DNA of 6,102 bases, from the NCBI GenBank assembly GCA_035315885.1, contig DATFXM010000100.1, positions 1 to 6,102 of the forward strand, written 5' to 3'. Of this stretch, positions 1 to 4,210 are shown one piece after another (position 1 is the stretch's first letter; the number at the start of each line of letters is the position of its first letter). This DNA is from DATFXM01 sp035315885. GTDB lineage: Bacteria; Acidobacteriota; Blastocatellia; UBA7656. Made by a program: the position numbers and the translations under genes. The notes under the pieces are model-generated. The model worked only from the letters and a program-made list of their open reading frames with translations, searched no databases and was not told where the DNA came from.

Positions 1-2
1 AT

Positions 3-227
3 GAAGTGGATGAATACTGGGACAAGCTCGTGAAGGCAGGAGCGAAGCCCACGCAATGCGGTTGGATCAAAGACCCCTTCGGTCTCTCCTGGCAAATTGT
101 CCCGAGACGATTCACTGAGCTGATCGGTGATAGGGACCCCAAGAAGGTGAAGGCTGTGATGGAAGCCATGATGACGATGGTGAAGCTCGACGTGGCGGAG
201 CTCGAGAGAGCCTACAACGAGGCGTAG
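3..227 (+). CDS. VOC/PhnB-family protein, C-terminal part (5' truncated by window)
   Basis: The frame is open from base 3 and gives 74 residues before TAG; the start lies outside the window. The sequence GWIKDPFGLSWQIVP at about residues 20-34 is typical of the last strands of the PhnB / 3-demethylubiquinone-9 3-methyltransferase-like branch of the vicinal oxygen chelate (glyoxalase) superfamily. After it comes the usual helical tail with DPKKVKAVMEAMM and LERAY. Members are about 150 residues long, so roughly half is missing. They are small cytoplasmic dimers, mostly without a proven substrate. The stop is 42 bases before an attC site, so the gene is very likely cassette cargo, though the cassette's left end is not visible. 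GTG at 6 is an internal valine codon, not a start. Confidence 0.85.
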   Translation, partial: EVDEYWDKLVKAGAKPTQCGWIKDPFGLSWQIVPRRFTELIGDRDPKKVKAVMEAMMTMVKLDVAELERAYNEA

Positions 228-269
228 TCGTGCTGGTCCAGTCAGATGCCCGAGCTTTCCATGAATGCC

Positions 270-328
270 GCCCAACAAGCCGCTGCAGCCGACCGCCTCC
301 GGCGGCGGCTGAGCGGCAGGCGTTATGC
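270..328 (+). repeat. attC site A (59 bp)
   Basis: The left box R'' is GCCCAAC (270-276) and the right box R' is GTTATGC (322-328), cut between 322 and 323. The inner arms are 280-290 (ccgctgcagcc) and 307-316 (ggctgagcgg). They pair perfectly except for one unpaired G at 285, the extrahelical base typical of attC. A further stem of ccgcc (293-297) with ggcgg (301-305) closes a 3-base loop. The bases of R' after the cut belong to the next cassette, which explains why R' and R'' are not complementary here. R'' predicts that the truncated upstream cassette began with TTGGGC. Confidence 0.9.
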
Positions 329-385
329 GTACGCACAGCTTCCGCCGGGTGGCCGCAGTCATGGTGAGAGAGCTGGAATCGTACG

Positions 386-667
386 GTGCTGATTCGGTAT
401 CACATCGACCCCAGTACAGGGTTACCACATATTTACAAACACAATATTGCTGAGCACGAAGTTGAAGATATTCTCCGCGAGCCGTCGCAAGACATCCGTG
501 GCCGGGACGATTCTAGAATTGCAATTGGCCAAACTAGTGCGGGACGATACTTGCGAGTTATCTATGTCCCAGATCCAGTGCCTGATTCTGTCTTCGTCAT
601 AACGGCATATGAATTAGGCCCGAAAGCGAAGCGGGCGATCCGCCGCAGGAAAAGGAAGAAACGATGA
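386..667 (+). CDS. DUF4258-like protein, probable toxin of a toxin-antitoxin pair
   Basis: This 93-residue protein resembles the DUF4258 family of small proteins, which are thought to be related to BrnT/RelE-type toxins; that link is family knowledge, not shown here. Recognisable stretches are the opening RYHIDPSTGLPHIYKH, an IAEHEVEDIL helix at 21-30, DSRIAIGQTSAGRYLRVIYV at 42-61 and VFVITAYEL at 69-77. It ends in a run of Arg and Lys (RRRKRKKR). The length fits the family. The start is GTG at 386, giving the family-like N-terminus at once; the ribosome binding site is weak (GAGAG about 370). The stop overlaps the next start by four bases (ATGA, 664-667), so the two genes are translationally coupled. 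If this is a toxin, it would be an RNase acting on mRNA, with the next gene as its antidote. Confidence 0.65.
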   Translation: MLIRYHIDPSTGLPHIYKHNIAEHEVEDILREPSQDIRGRDDSRIAIGQTSAGRYLRVIYVPDPVPDSVFVITAYELGPKAKRAIRRRKRKKR

Positions 668-948
668 CTACTGAAAAATACCCCCCTGGATGGAATGAGG
701 CCAGAGTCCAGCGGGCGCTCGATTATTACGAGTCTCAAACTGACGAAGATGTTGCCGCGGAAATCGAGGCTGGTCTGAAGAGAACCACAATGGAGGTGCC
801 ACCTTCGCTGGTTCCCGCAGTCCGCGAATTGATCGCGAAGCGCAAGGCATCTCGCTCCAAGAAGACGCATAACACCACGTTGCAGCCGGCGAACCGTGCG
901 CGCAGTAAGTCCAAGATCCGAAAGTCGGCTCGCGCGGTTCGCGGCTGA
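664..948 (+). CDS. small protein coupled to the DUF4258-like gene, probable antitoxin, with attC-encoded tail
   Basis: The product is 94 residues with no catalytic motif. The first 60 or so (PPGWNEARVQRALDYYESQ, then MEVPPSLVPAVRELIAKRK) resemble small helical proteins I recall lying beside DUF4258 genes. That placement, the acidic N-terminal half and the 4 bp overlap with the toxin-like gene suggest an antitoxin. Toxin-before-antitoxin order is the less usual arrangement, though BrnTA-like and HigBA-like systems have it. The attC site begins at 867, so residues from about 68 to the end are read through attC DNA. This tail is strongly basic (K and R at every few positions) and the TGA stop lies in the right inner arm of the site. 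The family core probably ends near residue 60-65, so the tail looks like an accidental extension caused by loss of an earlier stop. Antitoxin function is inference. Confidence 0.6.
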   Translation: MTTEKYPPGWNEARVQRALDYYESQTDEDVAAEIEAGLKRTTMEVPPSLVPAVRELIAKRKASRSKKTHNTTLQPANRARSKSKIRKSARAVRG

Positions 949-963
949 ACGTGACCGTTCGGC
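867..963 (+). repeat. attC site B (97 bp)
   Basis: R'' is GCATAAC (867-873) and R' is GTTCGGC (957-963), cut between 957 and 958. The inner arms cacgttgcagcc (876-887) and ggctgaacgtg (943-953) pair perfectly except for one unpaired G at 882. A further stem of gcgaaccg (889-896) with cggttcgc (935-942) lies inside. This is the longest of the four sites, with about 38 bases at the tip of the hairpin. R'' matches exactly the TTATGC that opens its own cassette at 323. R' departs from the GTTRRRY consensus, but its TTCGGC comes from the next cassette and is mirrored by that cassette's GCCGAAC. Confidence 0.85.
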
Positions 964-997
964 GTCTTGGTGCTCACGCTCATAGAGAGCTGGCGAA

Positions 998-1765
998 ATG
1001 GCAGACAATCAGAAAAACGAGCTCTGGCTTTTCCTTGAACTGTTCGGTGGGCTTGATGAATCGTCGTGTGAATTTACCGACGTACCTGATCTCATTGTCC
1101 ACCACAACGGCACGGTTGTTGGTATCGAGCATACACGTCTATATCGAGAAGACTCTACGATTCCACCTGGCCGTCACCTGCTACCACAGGAGAAAATTCA
1201 TTTGCGGCTAGTGGACAGGGCGCACGAGATCTTTCAACAGTGTTCTGATCGACTCCTCTGGCTCTATGTAACCTTCAAAGAGCCATTCAACTACCGGCAA
1301 AACGATATTGAACAGGAAGCTACTCTACTGGCCCAGTCGGTTCTTGCGGCGTTATCTCGATCTCCAGCTTCCGATCCAGGTGAGTCGGTCGTTCGCATTC
1401 AGTCCTGGAAGGTCCAACAACTTGGGTTACCTTTTCCAGCGGGTGTTGACGCTTATGATTTTACAGTTGTGCACAAGCTAGGCCTGGAGCTTTGGGCGCC
1501 CGTATACAGCGGAGCGGTGCCAACATTAACGGCACAGCAGCTTGAAGTGGTGATTCGCGAAAAAGAGAAACGCCTGGACCGCTATCGATCTCGGTGTGCT
1601 ACAGTTTGGCTTCTGGTGGTCACTCATGCAGGTCTGCCGTCAAGTCACTTTGACATCACAGAAGCCCTTGAACACCACATTTTTCCATCATTATTCGACC
1701 GCATCTTTCTGCTCACGCCGTTTCAGCGACGGCTGATTCGGCTGCGGACTCAGCATGTGCAATGA
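998..1765 (+). CDS. hypothetical cassette protein, possibly nuclease-like
   Basis: This 255-residue soluble protein has no signal peptide or membrane segment, and I do not recognise a named family with confidence. Near the N-terminus, E14, PD at 30-31 and a strand VVGIEHTR at 41-48 are spaced like the core of PD-(D/E)xK nucleases, although the usual Lys is replaced (EHT). A charged helix IREKEKRLDRYRSRC (186-200) is followed by a hydrophobic strand VWLLVVTHAG (203-212) and by SSHFDI; I recall a similar block in other uncharacterised integron-cassette proteins. The ATG at 998 follows a weak GAGAG (985-989). The stop lies 19 bases before attC C, so the gene fills its cassette. Anti-phage or DNA-processing function would be a guess. 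Confidence 0.7.
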   Translation: MADNQKNELWLFLELFGGLDESSCEFTDVPDLIVHHNGTVVGIEHTRLYREDSTIPPGRHLLPQEKIHLRLVDRAHEIFQQCSDRLLWLYVTFKEPFNYRQNDIEQEATLLAQSVLAALSRSPASDPGESVVRIQSWKVQQLGLPFPAGVDAYDFTVVHKLGLELWAPVYSGAVPTLTAQQLEVVIREKEKRLDRYRSRCATVWLLVVTHAGLPSSHFDITEALEHHIFPSLFDRIFLLTPFQRRLIRLRTQHVQ

Positions 1766-1784
1766 AAACGCCAAACGAAATGAC

Positions 1785-1847
1785 GCCGAACCGCGCGCTG
1801 CCGCGGACGCTCGCTAGCGCTCGCGCCGCTGAGCTGTTGCGTTAGGC
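1785..1847 (+). repeat. attC site C (63 bp)
   Basis: R'' is GCCGAAC (1785-1791) and R' is GTTAGGC (1841-1847), cut between 1841 and 1842. The arms near 1796-1806 and 1826-1836 (ccgctgagctg) pair less well than in the other sites, with a few mismatches, but the unpaired G (1800) keeps its place. The centre (cgctagcg) is itself palindromic. R'' is the exact partner of TTCGGC at 958, which fixes this box rather than the nearby GCCAAAC at 1770. Confidence 0.82.
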
Positions 1848-1850
1848 GGA
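1844..1850 (+). promoter_or_regulatory. SD-like sequence formed by attC right box
   Basis: AGGCGGA, eight bases before the ATG at 1859, is the only Shine-Dalgarno-like sequence for the next gene. Its first four bases are the end of the attC right box. The gene starts only 17 bases into its cassette, so there is no room for another site. Confidence 0.35.
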
Positions 1851-1858
1851 CCAATTGG

Positions 1859-2206
1859 ATGGACGAGGCCCTTCATCAGATATCAGACGAGTTCCGCGGG
1901 TGTGGGTTGCTGATCGATAATGGCGCCGAATCAAGTCTGGCATGGGAGAAAGCGACCGCGATCCGTGTGCTGTCATCGCTGAACGGGACGAAGGTCGCGG
2001 TGGCGGAGGTAGACGTTTACGTTATCGAACCATGGGGTCCAACCGAGACGGAAGAGAGTTGGATAAGTTTTCGACAGCCGGGACAAACTGCAACTGATTA
2101 CGCTGAGACCTCGCGTCGCTGGGCGACTCAATTCATCAGCGAACATAAGGGAGGAGATGAGACACTCTATCTGCTCTGGTTCGACGATCAACGCGATGCC
2201 GCCTAA
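1859..2206 (+). CDS. probable Imm40-type immunity protein
   Basis: This 115-residue acidic soluble protein has no signal peptide. The pattern of a middle helix (LAWEKATAIRVLSSL, 27-41), a strand VAVAEVDVYVI (46-56), then EESWISF (65-71) and an Arg/Trp-rich helix (YAETSRRWATQFI, 81-93) resembles the Imm40 family, whose members give immunity to polymorphic contact-dependent toxins. No toxin gene is seen nearby, so it would be an orphan immunity gene carried as cassette cargo. The ATG lies 17 bases after the cassette's left edge, and the TAA stop is formed by the left box of attC D (GCCTAAC). The gene therefore occupies almost the whole cassette, leaving no promoter of its own. The family call is from memory of sequence pattern; a hypothetical small cassette protein is the alternative. 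Confidence 0.55.
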   Translation: MDEALHQISDEFRGCGLLIDNGAESSLAWEKATAIRVLSSLNGTKVAVAEVDVYVIEPWGPTETEESWISFRQPGQTATDYAETSRRWATQFISEHKGGDETLYLLWFDDQRDAA

Positions 2207-2260
2207 CAACAGCTTGCAGTGGACGGCGCTGCGCACCGCCGCTGAAGCTGGTCGTTAGGC
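2201..2260 (+). repeat. attC site D (60 bp)
   Basis: R'' is GCCTAAC (2201-2207) and R' is GTTAGGC (2254-2260), cut between 2254 and 2255. Here both boxes match the consensus and each other. The arms cagcttgcagtgg (2210-2222) and ccgctgaagctg (2239-2250) pair with one G-T wobble and one unpaired G at 2216. This is the most canonical of the four sites. R'' matches the TTAGGC opening its own cassette at 1842, and the upstream gene stops inside R''. Confidence 0.9.
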
Positions 2261-2281
2261 TTTCGCAACGTAGAGTTGTCG

Positions 2282-2587
2282 ATGAATGAAATAGAGTTTT
2301 CAGAGATAGTATTTGCAATCTGTAAGCGACCCCGAGCCTATATGCCTTGCGGCACTCTCGGACATGTCATTTCCTATCTTGAAGGCTACTCTGCATCGGC
2401 AGGCGTTCGGCCAAATGCTCACTCAGGCCTCAGCGCCTTTTATGAGTATCCTGGTGTCGCTGTAGCGCCACTGTCCTTTGACCAGTGTTGCGCCGGCGTC
2501 AGTTGCAAGGTCGATCGACGCCTCCGGTTTACCGTTCGGCGCCGTTGCGGCATCAAGAGCCGAAGCGCGCGACCGCACAAAAGTTAA
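2282..2587 (+). pseudogene. truncated cassette gene, unknown function, fused out of frame to foreign sequence
   Basis: ATG at 2282 lies 27 bases into the cassette that begins at 2255, after a weak TAGAG (2271-2275); an in-frame TTG at 2276 is less likely. The first 50 or so residues look real: IEFSEIVFAICKRPRAYMP and LGHVISYLEGY resemble a family of small proteins common in cassettes, with an RPxxY box and a following EGY box, of unknown function. From about position 2440 the frame (residues from about 54) reads VAVAPLSFDQCC and then Arg-rich sequence, which is the reverse strand of the truncated gene coming from the right. No attC follows. The 3' part of the gene and its recombination site are therefore missing. 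Confidence 0.6.
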
Positions 2588-2632
2588 CGTTATGAGGACT
2601 GCTGCAGAGAACAGTAGGATTCGTGATCTCAT
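2423..2632 (-). pseudogene. N-terminal fragment of secreted protein, similar to the leading domain of SMP-30/gluconolactonase-like proteins
   Basis: The frame gives 69 residues. The first 26 or so are a signal peptide (Arg at 2 and 4, hydrophobic core ILLFSAAVLITLTFV, cleavage near ASA). The mature start (PEASIDLATDAGATLVKGQW, then RYSDTRI) resembles the opening of a carbohydrate-binding-like domain I recall in front of some SMP-30/gluconolactonase-type proteins. Such proteins run to several hundred residues, so nearly all is missing. After residue 62 (about position 2447) the frame reads LIKGAEA and stops, which is cassette DNA in reverse. The ATG overlaps the upstream gene's stop by four bases (ATGA, 2629-2632), so it is the last gene of the operon as preserved here. 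The family call is moderate; the truncation call is firmer. Confidence 0.55.
2430..2450. other. junction between cassette array and chromosomal operon
   Basis: Rightward from the array and leftward from the operon, both reading frames keep family-like sequence up to about here and then lose it. The two genes point towards each other and each lacks its 3' end. There is no attC, inverted repeat or target duplication at the point. A deletion, an illegitimate recombination event or an assembly join would all look like this. The position is judged from protein similarity and is good to about 15 bases. Confidence 0.5.
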
Positions 2633-3123
2633 CTCTCACCTCCCTGAATCGCCGCAGCCGCAGCGGCGGCGCCGACCTTTGCGATGTCTTCGTCTTCTTG
2701 CGGCGTGTTGCCGCTTACGCCGATTGCGCCGATGACTTTGCCTTCGTAGACGATGGGGACTCCGCCTTGAAGCGGCGTAGCGCCAGGAAGAGCCAGAGCT
2801 GCGACGCGCCCATCACGAACCTGGTCTTCGAAGACCTTGCTGGGCCGGCGGAAAATTGCCGCGGTCCGAGCCTTGCCGATTCCGACTTCGACGCTAGCCA
2901 CCTGCGTGTCATCCAGCCGTTCAAGGACCAACAAATGACCGCCATCATCCACCACGACAATGACAACTGTTGAGCCACGTTTGTTGGCTTCAGCTTCGGC
3001 TGCCGCCGCGATCTTCTTCGCAACGGCCAGCGTGAGTACTTTTTTGGATGGCAGGTCCGCTTTAGCCGGCAGAGCAGTCAGTGTAATCAGCAATGCCATT
3101 CCGAATACTTTGACGATCTTCAT
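2629..3123 (-). CDS. secreted HbpS/GlcG-family protein
   Basis: This 164-residue protein starts with a signal peptide (MKIVK, hydrophobic 7-19, cleavage near AKA at 20-22), then one HbpS/GlcG domain from about 28 to 160. Family landmarks are VVDDGGHLLVLERLD (57-71), GKARTA (83-88), LQGGVPIV (118-125), VIGAIGVSG (130-138) and the following Q-E-D stretch. HbpS from Streptomyces binds haem and iron outside the cell, and GlcG is found with glycolate oxidase genes; ligands of most members are unknown. The length is normal for the signal peptide plus one domain. A ribosome site GGGAGAAGG (complement of 3127-3135) precedes the ATG. It follows the HbpS-cupin gene by 109 bases and is coupled to the next gene by an ATGA overlap. 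Haem binding is possible but no ligand residue can be assigned from this sequence. Confidence 0.88.
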   Translation of the reverse strand: MKIVKVFGMALLITLTALPAKADLPSKKVLTLAVAKKIAAAAEAEANKRGSTVVIVVVDDGGHLLVLERLDDTQVASVEVGIGKARTAAIFRRPSKVFEDQVRDGRVAALALPGATPLQGGVPIVYEGKVIGAIGVSGNTPQEDEDIAKVGAAAAAAAIQGGER

Positions 3124-3195
3124 AATCCTTCTCCCGTGTCGTACTTCGTTGTCTGACTTTTGTGTCCCACAACTTCAGTCGGTTTGAGATGGGGA

Positions 3196-3230
3196 GCGAT
3201 ACGACGAACCTCCCCTTCGTCCGCCATCGC
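3196..3230 (-). other. hairpin just after the HbpS-cupin stop codon
   Basis: gacgaa (3203-3208) pairs with ttcgtc (3216-3221) around a 7-base loop. Outside it gcgat (3196-3200) pairs with atcgc (3226-3230), with a 2/4-base internal loop between. It starts two bases after the stop codon of the gene ending at 3233. There is no run of T on the transcribed side, so it is not a standard intrinsic terminator. It might stabilise or process the transcript. Confidence 0.3.
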
Positions 3231-3232
3231 TT

Positions 3233-4099
3233 CTATCTTGCTTTTACAACGTAGTACAAGAACGGCGTTGACACTTCTTTGAACCAGTGAGGCGTGCCAG
3301 CCGGGACGATGATCACATCGCCCTTCACGAGCTTTCGCGTTTCGCCCCCGCTAATCTCTCTGCCACGAATTTCGTCGGCAGCGATGTTATGAGGCTCCAC
3401 CAGCGCGCCGCCAGTAACAAAGGTCGCCGTACCATCGAGGACGTAGATAATATCGGCATCTTTGGTGTGCACTTCGCCGATTCCAGCCTGGTCGCGGCGG
3501 CTCGCGTGAATCATGTACTTGTCGCTCTTATCGAACAGGACAGAGCCTTTCGCGAAAGCCGCAGTGACTTTCTCTTTCTCAAAGTATGTGACCGGCGCTG
3601 GGGTCATCTCCGGGTTGTTGAAAGCGTTCGCGCCTGCGATCGCCAGTTCTTCGTCTTGCTGAGCGCTTGCCGCGCCGCTGACACCCACGCCTCCGACGAT
3701 CTGTCCATCGACCACGATCGGAATGCCACCCTGGAGCGGCGTAAAGAAACCATCCGGCAACGCGACCATTGCGGTGCGCCCATTCTTGATGATGTCCTCG
3801 AAAACCTTGGTTGGCTTCTTGAACAGAACGGATGTCCTTGCTTTTCCAATTGAGATGTTGGCGCCTGCAGCGAATGTCCCATCCAGGCGCTCTAGCGCCA
3901 TCAGGTTTCCTCCGTCATCGACTATGGCGATGACGCCTCCCGGAGCGTTTAGCTTCTTTGCCTCTGCGACTGCAGCGGCAATGACTTTCCTGGCGCCGTC
4001 GATCGTGAGCGTTTTCTTTTCCATCACCTGCGCACGCGCCGTGATTGTGACGGTAAACATGGCGGCCAGCGCGGCTATCGTTAGTATCTTGCTTTTCAT
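3233..4099 (-). CDS. secreted HbpS/GlcG-cupin fusion protein
   Basis: This 288-residue protein has three parts. A signal peptide covers 1 to about 23 (MKSK, hydrophobic 5-20, cleavage near ARA). An HbpS/GlcG domain covers about 30-162, with IVDDGGNLMALERLDG (59-74), GKARTS (85-90), LQGGIPIV (122-129) and GGVGVSG (136-142). A cupin barrel covers about 190-288. In the cupin, motif 2 is clear (GDVIIVPAGTPHWF, 260-273, with H271). Motif 1 (HTKDADIIYVLDG, 211-223) has H211 but Lys and Asp where His and Glu normally bind metal, so metal binding may be altered. The start at 4099 follows a GGAGG eight bases upstream; an in-frame ATG at 4129 would add ten residues before the signal peptide and is rejected. 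The first domain is clearly paralogous to the next gene's product. The ligand is unknown. Confidence 0.87.
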   Translation of the reverse strand: MKSKILTIAALAAMFTVTITARAQVMEKKTLTIDGARKVIAAAVAEAKKLNAPGGVIAIVDDGGNLMALERLDGTFAAGANISIGKARTSVLFKKPTKVFEDIIKNGRTAMVALPDGFFTPLQGGIPIVVDGQIVGGVGVSGAASAQQDEELAIAGANAFNNPEMTPAPVTYFEKEKVTAAFAKGSVLFDKSDKYMIHASRRDQAGIGEVHTKDADIIYVLDGTATFVTGGALVEPHNIAADEIRGREISGGETRKLVKGDVIIVPAGTPHWFKEVSTPFLYYVVKAR

Positions 4100-4107
4100 C
4101 AGTTCAT

Positions 4108-4112
4108 CCTCC
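4108..4112 (-). promoter_or_regulatory. ribosome binding site of the HbpS-cupin gene
   Basis: GGAGG on the minus strand ends eight bases before the ATG at 4099. It decides that start over the upstream in-frame ATG at 4129, which has no such site. Confidence 0.75.
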
Positions 4113-4164
4113 TGCGATATGTCCAACACTCAGTCTGTCAAAAAGGACCTTGAAACCCGACGTC

Positions 4165-4192
4165 GCGAGGTCCGCGTCTTGTCGGACCTCGC
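4165..4192 (-). other. perfect 10 bp hairpin between spondin and HbpS-cupin genes
   Basis: gcgaggtccg (4165-4174) and cggacctcgc (4183-4192) form a perfect 10 bp GC-rich stem with an 8-base loop. It sits 18 bases after the spondin gene's stop and 65 before the next start. On the transcribed strand no T run follows directly (a short T run appears only some 17-20 bases later), so it is a weak candidate for a terminator. It could be an attenuating or 3'-end-protecting structure that lets the two halves of the operon be expressed at different levels. Confidence 0.45.
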
Positions 4193-4210
4193 AATCGTGC
4201 GGCATCGAAA

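Larger units (their letters stand above)
1..2440 (+). mobile_element. integron gene-cassette array (partial, four attC sites)
   Basis: Four attC-type sites in the same orientation separate short genes that are all on the + strand. Integrase cuts between G and TT in the right box, giving cassette limits 323-957 (635 bp), 958-1841 (884 bp) and 1842-2254 (413 bp), with a partial cassette on each side. In each complete cassette the opening six bases are the exact complement of the last six-base part of its own closing box: TTATGC with GCATAAC, TTCGGC with GCCGAAC, TTAGGC with GCCTAAC. This is expected if each was inserted from a circular form, and is hard to explain by chance. No intI, attI or Pc lies in the window, so the array could belong to a complete integron starting further left or to an integrase-less cluster. 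The right limit is approximate, because the last cassette is broken near 2440. Confidence 0.88.

Noticed and set aside
361..453. Small + strand frame from ATG 361, 30 residues
   Set aside because: It overlaps the DUF4258-like start in another frame and has no recognisable content.
562..1008. 148-residue minus-strand frame
   Set aside because: It overlaps the toxin-antitoxin-like pair and an attC site and reads as unstructured antisense sequence.
951..1211. + strand frame of 86 residues starting in attC B
   Set aside because: It is an out-of-frame shadow of the 998-1765 gene, which fits the cassette far better.
1770..1776. GCCAAAC as the left box of attC C
   Set aside because: It does not match the TTCGGC that opens the cassette; GCCGAAC at 1785 matches exactly and gives a normal site length.
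270..2260. CRISPR or transposon terminal repeats as an explanation for the spaced repeats
   Set aside because: Spacings of 400-900 bp filled with genes, imperfect repeat identity and hairpin arms with R box pairs fit attC sites; no transposase or short regular spacers are present.
4114..4141. Promoter with perfect TTGACA (complement of 4136-4141) before the HbpS-cupin gene
   Set aside because: The only -10 candidate at proper spacing (TATCGC, 4114-4119) would start the transcript at about the ribosome site, leaving it out of the mRNA.
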